Shown here: one piece after another, positions 45,501 to 57,300 of the stretch
How positions within the stretch are numbered: position 1 is the first letter of the stretch
Layout of the letters: each line of letters starts with the position of its first letter
Translations under genes and position numbers: made by a program
Notes under the pieces: model-generated
Told to the model about the DNA's origin: nothing
What the model saw: only the letters and a program-made list of their open reading frames with translations
The model's database searches: none
From: Haemonchus contortus
Taxonomy: Eukaryota; Nematoda; Chromadorea; Rhabditida; Trichostrongylidae
Assembly: GCA_000469685.2 (NCBI GenBank)
Contig: LS997564.1
Coordinates: forward strand, 15,465,591 to 15,529,590
DNA: 64,000 nucleotides
Direction of reading: 5' to 3'

Positions 45501-46915
45501 TAACTGCAGATCAGTTCGAGAGCAAATGAAGAGGATACGATATGGACTAGCACTTGGCGTGCTCTCAACGGTACTGGTGTCAATTCCAAACGTGAAATCG
45601 CTGTTCCTCGATCAACTCCGCTTCGTAAGACATTGCTTCTCTCCAAGGCTCCACACTTTACAACTTTTTCAGTCAAGAAATGTAAATACTTTCAAGTGAA
45701 AGTTGGGTACTTAGGTAATTTCGGAAGTTCCCTAACTAGGTCGAACTACGGCGGGAAACCACAACTATCAGATTGGCTGGAAGTTCTACCCCATTTCCTG
45801 ACAACATGCTTTATGCCACAGTTCACGGTTGAGGTGTTTCCTGAGATTTCCGCCCAGGTTGAAATTACGACCTCCGAAGATTGTCGGAAGGACGCTGTTG
45901 GATCGAAGAACGGCCAGGATGGGGCGTAATAAGGGTTCCAAAGCCGGCTTAGCCAACCTATACATCTGGAGCGGACCAGTTCTTGGGTGTAGTAGAAGCT
46001 GTAGAGGTTGCACCATCTGCACCGAAACCCACACCTTGCACGCAGCCTGCTTACAGCAGTATGCATTGGCGTGCGTCGTGCGACAGTTCGTCCTAATACT
46101 CCGAATACCCTCTTTATCGTCAGATTCTCGTCCAGCCCATAAATTTTCTTCATTCTCGAAGCCATACATTTCTGTTTTCTGTTCGATTTTCGCGTTTTCT
46201 TCGCCCCATTCGCACTATCCTGGGCGATGACTTAGACTATGAATCTAAAACAAGGTATTCCAATTTCACCTCTCTAGAAAAGTGAGCTCTTACATCGTCG
46301 TGCTAGGAGGGGACTATACGGGCAATTCTTTTCCGCTGATCGACGATTCGTTTCATATCCCCTAGCTGTTGCGTGTAGAGATTCGTAGGGGAAGTAGTTC
46401 CTTCATCCAGCATTTGCCAGTAGATGCGAGTGTACGGGCGCATCTATACAATAGATGCGCCCGTACACTCTCCCAGACCGGTAGCATAATTTTCGTAGAG
46501 CGAATATCTTTGCTAACCTCTTTCGGCGTTCCTAAGATTTGATCCGCTGAGGTTTCCTGTGGGATGTGATCATTCCCTTTTCATGGCTTACTTAGCAACA
46601 GAATTACGGCACCCCCACATAACTCTTTTGAAGATGGGTAATTGTGTAACCTGGTGATTAGTCATTCACGCGTCTTTGTAATCGCAAATGAAAACTGGAT
46701 TTGGTACCTGTCCTGAGGAGAGTGATGACTGCTTACCTTCATTATTTCGCGTGAAGGAATTAAGTAAAGGCCAATCGTTGCAGGCTGGAATGGATGAATG
46801 GATATCGCAAACGTTCAACTGGGCTAGCATTATTAATTCTTCGTTCAATATCTTTGTATATCTTTGGCTTTATCGAGATTTTCGCGATGAGTTCGCCAGA
46901 AAATTTCGATGTTAG
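42581..46915 (+). CDS. Seven-transmembrane serpentine receptor
   Basis: Seven exons: 42581-42766, 42828-42985, 43217-43321, 44299-44408, 45264-45390, 45510-45624 and 46784-46915. All have GT/AG introns and matching phases. Together they are 933 bp, giving 310 residues and a TAG stop. Predicted helices in order: LGVFGFIGSLLNIPLSVTLL; LIICLTIGNLINCLALSMM; a third ending GLERVIAC with the ER near residues 132-133 (DRY-like position); CAFSVFTVLFFCAVGIALAI; MLGYFFGLLMNIAAYL; LALGVLSTVLVSIP; and INSSFNIFVYLWLYRDF. This suits a rhodopsin-like receptor of the nematode chemoreceptor type; the subfamily is not assigned and the ligand is unknown. TTTATTTCAG before the start could be an internal or trans-splice acceptor, so an upstream exon remains possible. 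Introns 4 and 6 hold mobile-element debris. Confidence 0.88.
43560..44100. other. GC-rich open frames in receptor intron 3
   Basis: Open frames of 113-125 codons exist on both strands in a GC-richer patch. The + frame contains HRPPPAPTIDLLGPLPYPAR. Neither has a recognised domain, and the frame would not join the receptor exons. It is probably an inserted repeat or gene fragment. Confidence 0.3.
44487..44660 (-). mobile_element. CR1-like LINE 3' tail in receptor intron 4
   Basis: The minus strand ends in (AATA)n repeats preceded by GGGCACACCCTTGAGGTGCA, closely matching the 3' end of the LINE at 63105-63145 (GGCACACCTTTGAGTG, then AAATAAAT repeats). It is 5' truncated, as is usual for LINE copies. 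Confidence 0.65.
45740..46240. other. Repeat-like insertion in receptor intron 6
   Basis: Overlapping open frames of more than 120 codons on both strands lack domains. Words such as GGATGGGGCGTAATAAGG and GTAGAGGTTGCACCA resemble sequences in the outer arms of the large inverted repeat (near 42150-42230), so it may be a diverged copy of that repeat. Confidence 0.35.
46428..46470. repeat. Perfect 20-bp hairpin
   Basis: GAGTGTACGGGCGCATCTAT at 46428-46447, loop ACA, then its exact reverse complement at 46451-46470. It lies in intron 6 of the receptor gene. The loop is too short for a typical microRNA precursor. It may be a cruciform-forming fold-back remnant. Confidence 0.95.
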
Positions 46916-47525
46916 TCTGTAATCAGAAAATAACACATACCATGGCACCATGTGCGCTTAGATATCTTACTGAAATCTTTTATTTACTCTGCGCCCTCAA
47001 GACGCGCTACAGTTAGACAGACGGAGAACTACAGCAAGCAGCAGTCATTTCAAGCAAAGAAACAATATTGTAGAAGCGGTTGAGCAATCGCTGAATATCG
47101 GCGAGAAAGACGACTATTTGAGGAAGTCGGAATAAGCATTAGGCTAACTCGACGAGCGACTCGGATCACTTTCAAAACGACTAAAGACAGGGGAAGAATC
47201 AAGGCACGAGAAGTCCCTATCGATAATTCAAAAGACAAACCCCTTAGTCATTGCAAACATAAAGGCTTCTGTGCGTTCCAGAAAGAGAGACTAGCCTGTA
47301 CACTGCACCCAGAACGTCCAGACGCAACTCGCGGCGCAGACCTGCATCAGTTGGCCACATGCCCAACCGCCACATGCGCCAGAGTCACAGGGGCTTATCG
47401 AAACTTCAAAACAAGGTATGCCGACCATTCCAGACGGTTGGAGACGGTAGGCTACGTGAGCGCTGTGGGTGATGTAACTTGACGTTAGTGAACAGGACAG
47501 AGGGCTCTCGCCCTCTGATGAGGGA

Positions 47526-47895
47526 GGTCTTTTAGGGTGTGGGACGTTTTTTGAAAATGGTCTTTGCATGGTGTAGGGGCATGAGCAATGGGTACAGAAC
47601 TATGGTCCATTTCCGTTAAATGGCCTTCTGAACGCCAAAAAAGGAGTGAAAATGATTTTGTCAGAAATCGCCGTTTTAACCCACTAAGCGTCGCTTGTTT
47701 CTTACATGGCTTAAACTGTTTGCACAATAGAAAGCGCCGGTGGGCTGCGCATTGAAAATAACGCGAACGGTAGCCAAAAAAGGGAGCCACATGTTGAAAC
47801 ATGTTGAAGAGTGCGGGGAGGTTTCATATGCACTCTGAGCTGCAAGCAGCGGCGGATGGCGTGGTGGATAACGATGTGAACTTCGAGTTGGGGCG
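47526..47895 (+). repeat. Dispersed repeat Y, copy 2
   Basis: Homologous to 36202-36580 with substitutions and small indels. It lies just downstream of the receptor gene. Confidence 0.85.
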
Positions 47896-47899
47896 GCTA

Positions 47900-49370
47900 G
47901 GCTGGGTTGGTGGCTCGAATCCCTGGGTCATTGCCGTTTTTGCATTTTATGCTGCCACCTCCAAATTGGCTCCATATTGCACCAGGGTCAAAGCAAGTGC
48001 CTGACTGGTCATGGTCGTAACCAGGACCACCTACAACCTCTACAAATCGTAAGAATTCGATGTGTGGAGCACTATCAATGAAGGAGCTTCCAGGCTTCAC
48101 ACTTTCTGCAGTATAAATGGGCCTCTTCATTTCACATCATATAAGTGTTGTAATAGGGGTCAAAACCCTATAATATGGTTCCTGCTCAATGAAAGCTGTC
48201 CTCGACCTCGTTCGTCAATGCAAAGATAACAGGATTCCCACATTCATTGTAGCTCCCGATTCCGACTTTTCCCTGGGCGTCATGCCCGGACTTCTGTGGG
48301 AAAACGAATCAGATTCTCTTTCAACTCGTCTTCTTGCTGAAGGATCCATGAGCATTGGTATAAAATAAAAAGCTTGATATAAAAAGCTGTCCTCCCTGAA
48401 GAAAATCACTCAAGCGCCAGATTACTAATTGGTTAATGACTAGATGAAGGGTTTGGCGATAGCCGTTCCCAAAATACGATCCCCTAACTTCGTGTCTTGC
48501 TATGAACGGTTCATGGGGACAGGAGTTGTAAATTTCCGTGCAAACAAACAGATGTACAGACAGACAGACGCTAGCGCTTTATATATATATATTAAGGAGC
48601 AGTATGAGCAAATGATGATCAACGATCGGAATCCAAACAACAAAAGTAGTACGGTATACAATTACAAGTAGAGATTAGTAATAAAGTCACGCAATAATAA
48701 CGCAATTCTATCGAAAAACTACGGTATCGACAAATCAAGCTTAGCTATACTGCAATGGCCTAGTGAGCAAACAGAACGTACAGCGTCCTGCACAACACAA
48801 TAATCCATTTGACCCCAAGTATCACGGAAGGCACATTTCAACCAGTAAATACTACTACCCTCACAGTTTACAGGAAGTTCCGAAAAGCACGGATGCCACA
48901 AACGAGCACTTTTCCCAAGGCAAATTCCTTCCCTTCCACCTTTCGTTCCCCTTTTATACCTGTTCGAAGATGAAGCCTGAAAAACCGGGATACACGGACC
49001 GAAGAGAACATAAGAGAGTCATTTAAAATCACTCTTTTGAGCCAAGTTGGTTTGGCATCGGCAGGTGCAGGATCCCTCAGAGGGACACGGGACGCAGCGA
49101 AATGGAAGGTTTCTCCTCTGCAGAAGGAACCATGGTGGACAACCTGCCCATCAAAACTGAGTGCGTTGATTTCATAGAGATTAGCACATAATTCGGGCAT
49201 TTTTCAGCTTCTCCAGAAGGAATAGATGCCATGCGTCGTAACATCGAGGGAATAGCAGCATACTCATGCGAAAAATCTTTTTAGTACCCACTTCGAGAAG
49301 AAAGATATAGAGAAGAGTTTCAAAGATCTACCATTTCGATACGCTGAATCAATTCCTTATTAGTGTCGCT
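47900..49370. other. No confident gene
   Basis: A 77-codon minus-strand frame at 47897-48130 (FVEVVGGPGYDHDQSGTCFD) and a 110-codon minus-strand frame starting with ATG at 49200 and ending at 48868 (MPELCANLYEINALSF) could be exons, but no splice partners or domains were recognised. A short (TA)n run lies near 48582. Confidence 0.3.
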
Positions 49371-49500
49371 GCGTTGAAGTGCTTGCAGTGTCTTGGTGAA
49401 TTTCATAAGTAGAGTCCAATTGTTGCGTAGAAGTGCATGCAGCGTAAAGGCGACTTTCGTGAGTAGAATCCAATAGTTGCGTGGAAGTGCTTGCAGTTAG
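49371..49500. repeat. 54-bp tandem repeat, about 2.4 copies
   Basis: Units start at 49371, 49425 and 49479 (GCGTTGAAGTGCTTGCAG, GCGTAGAAGTGCATGCAG, GCGTGGAAGTGCTTGCAG). Each of the first two is followed by AAGTAGAGTCCAAT or its variant. Confidence 0.85.
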
Positions 49501-49689
49501 CTCCTCGCCTTTGTCATCTTTCACACATCATAGACAGGTTCATTATTGCACCTTTCCTGTGATGAGAGCTCCATGCTTCTATTCTCGGCGTCCTGTCATG
49601 TCAAAAATATTTACACAAAGTCGTCGGAATCCAGAGAAATTTACCAGTTTTGATGCATGTGGTTGACCATTTCGTGTTGATTCTCCCTC

Positions 49690-51450
49690 ACGCCGGGCAG
49701 TCTCCATAGCTTTTTGTAAAGCTCACAGCACTAGAAGACTTGCTGACGAGTTGGATCCCTGACCTAAATTCGCCGATCAGAGACTGCTGCAATATTACAA
49801 ATTGGAACTAAGCCAGTGAGCGGGCTTGTTCTTGACACAAAGAACCTTCATCAATTTCTTCCTCGCCGAACGCTTGAACGATTGTAGGGCGTGCCAATTA
49901 CAAAGTATTTTCCTCGTGACTGCGCCAGGAAAACTTTTCGAAACGCATTGTAAAACGATGCAGCGTCGTCGCTCATGAAAAAGCTAGGCGAGAAAAATAG
50001 ACACACTTCCCTGACTTCGTCGAAAAGAATAACCAGTTCGTTTTTACTCAATCTGCAAAGCGGATCTTACGGTATAGCATCAGAAGATTCAACTAACCGG
50101 TACCTAAACTTAGCATGAATGCAGCTGAACGCGCACGGTCACAATGCCAAGCTACAATGATTGTAGCAAGGAGAAGCTTGTACATAGACGCGTAGAATGT
50201 GTCATCAATTCCAAGCCGTTTGTGTGAAAACTTGGCCAGCTACCTTCGCTGTGTTTCGTTTGTTGATAGTAAAAAATCAATGCCTTCAAAGACAGTTTGT
50301 CGTGAAGCCACCCTTATTTAAACAAATTCATCACCCGTGCTGCGAAACTGAGGCATGGTAACGAAACCCGTCGTTATTTTCATTGATGCGCTTTTCGAGT
50401 GATAGGATGACGCACGATCATTCGAATCACGCCTTCCAGGCAGAAGAACATCGCTCATAGCTTTTTTTTTGAAAGATGTGGCGCGTGATTAAAGAACAGT
50501 TTCTCATATATAGTGTACGTCAGCTAACCTTATATCGCTAGCCGTAATGAAAAAAGAAACGACTTTTTTTCCCAGTGAAGCCTCCTGCACGACTGAATTT
50601 TCTCTTATCTTCTGCTTGACCTGTTCATGACTGGATCCTTCACGAATTAATTTCACCACGAACATTTCGTCAGATTTGCCTAACCACAGTTGCGAAGGAT
50701 GTGCTTCACATCCTATATGGGCAAGGCCGAATTCGATCTGGTATCCATGTCTGAGTTATGCCTCTCATGAAGCATCTATCTTTATCACCGTCTGCGATGC
50801 ACGGCTATTTTGCGACGACTCACACTTATAAATGCTGTGCAATGATCGATTCGTTTGCAGGTATTAGACGAATCTGCAGACAAGGGTAGTGTTCCTGACC
50901 GATGGCACCTATGGTGCACTCGTGTAACACCCTCGTCCGTTTTCTTGCTCCGTGAAGGTTGTCATAGGTTTTCCCTGTGTTGCTTTCAGCCACGTCTGGA
51001 GTCGCGATTTGCTCGCTCAAAGAACTCGGTCGGTACACCGTCTTTTACCTCGAAATCGTCGTTGTTGTCAAATGATAACTTGCCAACTTGGTATTGCTCG
51101 ATTCCACCATGCGAACTCGCACGGTGGTTAACGAGTTCTTTCAATTTCCGTGCGCTCTCACCGCATTCTGGACATATCACACTCCGATCTGGAGGAGTGA
51201 GAGAACTTTTACCTTCCTTATTAAAGAATATCCGTCAAGCTGTATGCAGGGTCGGTGATGCACGAGGACAGAATTTCTCCGCGAGAAGTTCTTTTCGCTG
51301 TTCTCACATGTAATGATCTCTTCGTTCTCTGAATACCCTCTCTTTTTTGCCTCGGGTCCATGGCATTTCAGGTTGTTCAACTGCTCCTTGGTGTACTCAT
51401 GCCGATAAAAAAATATGTTGGTATAGATTCCTATGTCTAACTTCTTCACC
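49690..51450 (-). pseudogene. MULE (Mutator-like) transposase relic
   Basis: Minus-strand pieces in order: a Cys/His region (ICPECGESARKLKELVNHRA, near 51180-51110), LGIDDTFYASMYKLLLATII (about 50210-50150), where MULE transposases have their first catalytic Asp, and SDDAASFYNAFRKVF (about 49980-49930), the conserved second block. The pieces are in different frames with stops between. Terminal inverted repeats were not identified. The C2H2-like N-terminus is a common nematode MULE feature. Confidence 0.6.
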
Positions 51451-51689
51451 TTACAGGAAGCATTCCTCCGACATTGTTCAGAATCCCTATGAAGCGCTAC
51501 TCAGCAAAAAAAAAGCAAAAACAGCAAGTAGAAAGTGAAAGGAAACCGCAAGAAAAGCATCAGTAGAAAAGAGATAAAAAAAGTTGTAACACAAAAAACA
51601 CATCCCTAAAAACATATCCTACTCTTCAAAATTTTCACAGAAATATGATTTACAAAGATGATTTCAAATGAGCAATGGTAATAGATATC

Positions 51690-52060
51690 CAAAGTAACTC
51701 ACCTCAAAACCCACTTGTCACACAATAACAGAAACAGATCGATGCTCTCAGCGATGATAAAAACTGGTGTGATCTGCAAGGATACTTCTACACGAAGGGA
51801 TGAAGGGTATCGAAAGGAACTTCTCAAAACGTAACAGTGCAACATAACGCACGATGACAGAAACAGATATGCAAGGATTAATTGAACAATAGTAAGGGGT
51901 ATTCAAAATGAACTCACGTCAAAACGCAAGACTCTTCGCAACTATAGCAAAAACAGATGTGATCTGCAAGGATTAAAAGATGGCAGTAGATATACGAAAA
52001 AACTCATCTCAAAATTCTCAAAACTTGAACAGGAAGAATTAACCTTTGCAAGGTTGTGCC
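51690..52060. repeat. Degenerate tandem repeat
   Basis: Three to four worn units of roughly 90-110 bp share CAGAAACAGAT, TGATCTGCAAGGAT(TA) and AACTCACCTCAAAAC-like words. No open frame of note. Confidence 0.5.
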
Positions 52061-52099
52061 TAAAAAGCGCTGGTTAGTAATATCCAAAAGGAACCTAAC

Positions 52100-53560
52100 T
52101 TGAGCGAATATGGTGACCACTATTCCTATTGGCAACACAAAACCTCACTTTTTTCTAACGAGGAAAGATCTCGAAAGAGGAAGCTTGAAGGATTAACTAC
52201 CCGCGCTCTAATGCAAACGACGCGCTTGAAAACTCGGGTTACTGTGTTACACATTCAAGGGACTGTTAACCCCGTCTTGTCCTTGCGGTAGTGCTGCTCC
52301 GTGGTTCATCCTTGGCTGCGAACCATTCCACCAGATCTTCCTTGCATGGAGTTGATTTGGCAGCTGTAGCACCGATGGCAGTTTAGTGGTGCTGCTGGAT
52401 CCTCTGAAGCTGCGTCGATGGCGTTGACATGAGTGCGTACCAGAAGACGGAGACGACCAGGCAACGACGGTGACGAGAATGAATGATGCAATCGTCGCGT
52501 GATGGCATGAGCAGCCAGAGTCTAAGCACCCACGTAGCGACCTCTCGCTTTCTGCAGCTTACTGTACTTTCTCGGCGGAACCGAGGTGCGCGCCACGCCA
52601 ACCGACCTATGAAGTAGAATGGAAGGCACGACACTATCCTCACAAGAATCGTTCGGCTAAAACTTGGCTCATAACAGTTTCAAAACTGCCTTCTTATTTG
52701 GCTTTTTTCGTGCTTCAAGTACAAGGCCTTTGCTTGCCACCGTTAGGATAAAAAAATAGTCAGAGATGTACAAAAAGCACTTTTGTATTTTCATGTTTAT
52801 TCGCAAATAAAAAATGTGCTACATGATCTGTATCATTCATCGATTCGATTGCATTTAGATGCGCATGTGAGATCGTCCCAGTGTGCATTTCGGCTGAAAA
52901 GAATTTTTTGATGCATTCAAGTCACAATTAGGAAATCTTGCATCGATCCTACTGTTACTATTGCTTACTACACCTATTACTTTAATTGGTAAGTTCCTAC
53001 AGCTTCCATACACCCATCCCCACCCACCCTAAGCAACGCAAAGTGGCGCTGCTATCAGACTGACCACCTCTTTCCTAGGAGAATCTAGGAGCATATATTT
53101 TTCCCCAACCCTAATATTGGGCATTGGTCTGGTTTTCCCTAATATTTTTCCCTGCGGACAGCAGACGTGATAACTCTACTGTTCGCAGGGAAAGGAGTGA
53201 AAGGAGGGGGGGGGGAGGGGGTAAAGGCGGGAGGAAGGGGGAACACCTACAGACGTAGCTACTACTCTTCTGGTCACTGACCGATTCATGTCCCAACTTT
53301 TCTGGGAGGAGGTTGGAGGTGAAACAGAGTTCCACCGTCTGTCAACACACTCCTGAGATTTCGCACATGTTATCGCTACCGCGCTACCGAAACTGTTAAG
53401 GATCGCTTGGCAGCTACTTCTAGATATCTCACTTTCCTCGACCTCGTTTTTTCTCTCGATCTTTTCTTCACCTTGCACTCCTTATTGTACAAGACCCTCT
53501 TGCCACCATTTGCATCCAAGAAGAGATAAACCGAATGGGAAAAGACGTGAAAGAAATAAT
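52100..53560. other. No confident gene
   Basis: Frames of 60-100 codons on the minus strand (52306-52643, 53111-53478) have no clear domain. The second overlaps a possible last exon of the gene at 53575-54288. A G-rich run (GGAGGGGGGGGGGAGGGGG) lies near 53200. Confidence 0.35.
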
Positions 53561-53574
53561 TCGCTGAATTTAAC

Positions 53575-54288
53575 CTCTTTCTTCCTCTTCCGATTTTCCT
53601 GGGATTGCAGCGTTGCTTCTTTGGCCGTCTCGTTCAACCCCTGGAACAAATCGGCCTCTGTTGGTTCACGAATTCAAGTCAAGACACATTGTTGGTATGC
53701 TTGTTTGAAGGGATCACCTTGATTCTGCATAGAAGACCATGACTGATAGGCTTGTTTTTGCGAATACAATCAGTGACATCCATCAGTAGGCGTTCAGCAA
53801 TTCCCGTAATCGTCGACCATTCTCGGTCGTCAGATTCATCAGCACGTCGAGCAAAGTATCGGACCAAATTCTTCAAAAGAGTGGCTCAGAAATCTGTGGC
53901 TACGATTTGCTTTTCAAAGACAAAAAAAGACGATGAATGTTTGGATAAGGACATTATGACTGCTGCTCTCCCACGAATATTATGCTCCTTTTCTTCAGTT
54001 AGCGATGGACCCGAAAGGACTCGCGATAGGATTGCTTTCACTCCGCTTAGTCCTACCAGTGTCTACAGTGTCCATGACAAAGGCAACCATCCGTACCTCT
54101 AGACTTTTTCGAAGTTGCTCCTGATCTATCGTACGGTCTTCGGACTTGCTTCCTTTGCTTTCCTTATCTTCTTTACTGGCTTCGCTTTCCTCACTGACTC
54201 CACTTAATCCACTGGCTCCGCTTGCACTCGTTGGGCTTTGCTCGTTGGTTGCTGAGAAGGCACTATTGGACGCAGAACGCCTCCCTTT
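53575..54288 (-). CDS. Probable host gene exons, unknown function
   Basis: Three phase-0 exons on the minus strand: 54288-54097 after CATTTCCAG, a Ser/Glu/Lys-rich disordered segment (SGLSGVSEESEASKEDKESK); 53870-53718, a helical domain (FARRADESDDREW, GIAERLLMDVTDCIRK); and 53640-53575 after TTGTTCCAG (ETAKEATLQSQENRKRKKE). Introns are 77-226 bp. The end of the gene is uncertain; a basic stretch from about 53483 to a stop near 53370 could be the last exon. No domain was recognised. It may belong to the same gene as the exons upstream at 54397-57556. Confidence 0.45.
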
Positions 54289-54396
54289 CTGGAAATGCAA
54301 TCTAAGTTATATATGAGTAGTAAATTGCAAAGTGACTGAAAATCACCATAAAGGTTGTTGGCAGGATTATCCGTGGCACCAAGGCTACAATAATAT

Positions 54397-57300
54397 TTAA
54401 TTCCCTTCGATTTTCCCCAGAGAATCATAATTGAAGAACCGAAAGCTCCTGTATAGGTGATGATGCATTGGGAACACCCAAGTATGGATTTTTTCGCCTG
54501 GATGTACTATGAAGAAGTAAGCGAGAGATAAGAGAGGATCTCAAAACCACTTTTACTTAGATTACCAACTAGTGCTTTGTCGTTTCCTCAAATATTTAGA
54601 TTTATACATCCGTTTGTAATCGGTGTCAGAGATCGGAGGCTCCGAATCAACGCTTGTTATTCTGTAGAAAAGGGCCCTTCTCGAATTTCAACCTCAATTT
54701 CTGCGCTTAAAGACTTATTTCATAAGTAGTGTAGTAGTATTTCATTAGATTATGTGTTGGGGTATTGCCAGAGATCGTTAGCTTCCAGAAGTCGATGTAC
54801 GGAGTTGCCTCGACGGGATACGGGTGGCAGTCGTGGAATAACGCAGAAAGAAGCCGAAGTCCGCCAACTAGGCCCCTTCATTCGAAGGGCACATTAAACA
54901 GACCTCTTGCTCTTATTGCCTTATCTTAGGCCGTAACTCGGCCTGACGACAATCACACATATCGGAACTGAAGTAGGAGTTTCGCACAGGAATCTACTCG
55001 CGGAGCATCTCCCTTCCCCCACCCTGAACCTCCTATCTCCCCTCTTAATGTTTACTATTGTTCCCTATTCCATCACTCTGAGAGTTAACTAGAAGAGGAC
55101 CTCTTTGGAAGAATTAAAACGCTAACTATGCAATGGCTTGAACCCACAACATTCATAATACGACAGTGAAGTGCTGATATATTACTTTTCCAATTCAGAG
55201 TGAAAGCCAAACGTTTATTCATCCACACTGCTAGTTTTTCGCGCGACTATTTTTCGCATTTCACTCAATGTTGTACTTTTTCTGCCACCTCCTCCTACTT
55301 AGTGCATACCACATACCCCTTCTAAGCATGTCACAGGTCCACCTCCCCTCTTCCGAGCCATTTCAATTTATTCTTGAGGTCCCTCGCCACCCTCCTCTAC
55401 TTATTAGCCACACTTTATTTACAGCTATTCCGCTGACGACACACCCGAAGCGAAAGTTGGATTAGCATGCAACTTTCTGGGGAGGTACCCAATTTGGGGC
55501 AAGTGAGACAATGTATGGAGTTACTCCATGAGAAAAAGTATTGCAAACAACCCAACTGTCCTTGAAGTGTTAGAGTCCAAATCTCTGCAGGAAGTACTCA
55601 TAGTTGAATGAACTTCTTGTCAGTTTCTATGCGGATTCAAGAGAGCGCGGACATACTAACCGTATTGGGCACCCGTGCTCGCCTATCGCAGAAAGTGCCT
55701 TTGAGTGCCTATATGGAGTCGTTTGCTGAAGAACAAGCTTGAAAATTTCACAAACCCTTATACAGGGACTAGGTCCTCTGCTGATAGGTCTTGATCGACC
55801 TCCTGTCCCTCGATCCTCATCGCATGCGGCATCATCTGCTCTATCTTGCAGATATCGAGCTGCTTCCATCAGTACATGAGCCTGCTGTAAAACCATCGGT
55901 TGAGGTGCCTTCCGTGTTAAATCCGATTCCTAACACAAATTCCTCTTGATAGTTCAAAAATATACCCGCTGAAACATCTTCAAGTGACAGTGACTATACA
56001 AACCCACATCAGCCTTGGCTCCAGCTTTTTGATAGGTAACCAAACGTAGTTCCGTTCTTTCTATACCATCTTCAGGATGGGTTCGTTTAATGATCAAGCA
56101 TCTGGAAAAAGAACTGTCTAACCATCCAGGAAAAATCAGAGCAATGGCTTTTAATATAGTATAGTTCTATAGTGAAACAGGATCTGCCTTCCAGGTTGGT
56201 TTCCCATAATCTTCATGAAGGAGCAAAGCTCTTCACAGAGTCAATCGACCGCAAAGAACTATGAGAAGAGTCTGGCTCAGCTTGGCTCAAGCCGCATTAG
56301 AAAATCAGTGAGATCCGTGAAAGGCTTAGAGCCGGGGAAATTTAAGAGTCCCACAAAAAAACCAATTCTCAGAGACGGCAGCACTAAGATCGTCTGAAGT
56401 TCAATATGAGTATGATTATAAGGAGGGCTACGTAATGGTCTAGTAAATTCGCCAGTCGCACTGTTGTGTAAACAGTATGAAAACCGTTGATATTGATTGA
56501 TGGTAGCGATCGATATTACTGTATTGAAGTGTACCCTATCAGTATCGAAAGATATCACGAAGCTGAGGCCTTCACCTAAACATCTGCACCCGCACCTTCA
56601 GCGATTTAGTAGCTATACTGCGAAGGGGAGGTAAGTTCCGATCACCTGATCAGTCACACTACATATCATTACTAGCTGATGTCAAATGATCGAAATCACT
56701 GTGAAGAGGTAGATGCCTATGATACGATATCTGCCCAGTAAGCGCTACTGCTATTACCACCTGGCTTTTAAGTTTCCTCAGCTAGTGGTGGTCGTCCATA
56801 TCGCTTTCCCTATCATAATCATGGCATAGCCATACCGGCGAACCCACATATCCGGAGGGGTGAATGTGGACTCGGTCCAAGAACTCATTTCTAGCTCCCA
56901 CCGTCAGAGAACCGGTCCGAACTGTGAACGGGTGCGGCACAATCGTAAACATCAAGTTTCATGTTCCGGTAAGTACGAGTAGCTAAATGGTTGAATAGGT
57001 GGAGTATGGGGGTTTCGAGAACGAACACCACCAGAAAAGGAGGGTGCCGAAAGAACTTCAACCAGATTAATGCTCCGACAGCACTTCTCCCGTGTTATGA
57101 ACGAAGAATTCAGTTCTGTCATCGTCATTCATTCAGTTCACGTCATGGTGTCGAGTCCATAGGTGCATTGTTAGGTCAAGCAAGAACCTTTCCCATGCCA
57201 GCTCCAGCTTGGTAACGATGGACTCAGTTCTGCACTCTTGTGATAGGGAATCTGAGCGCAAGCATCAGGTCTTAATTTGAGCGTTCCAGGGTGCTATGAA

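Noticed and set aside
56831..56969. Plus-strand exon with a good GTAAGT donor
   Set aside because: The opposite strand has better phase-matched exons over the same stretch, so the donor is probably accidental.
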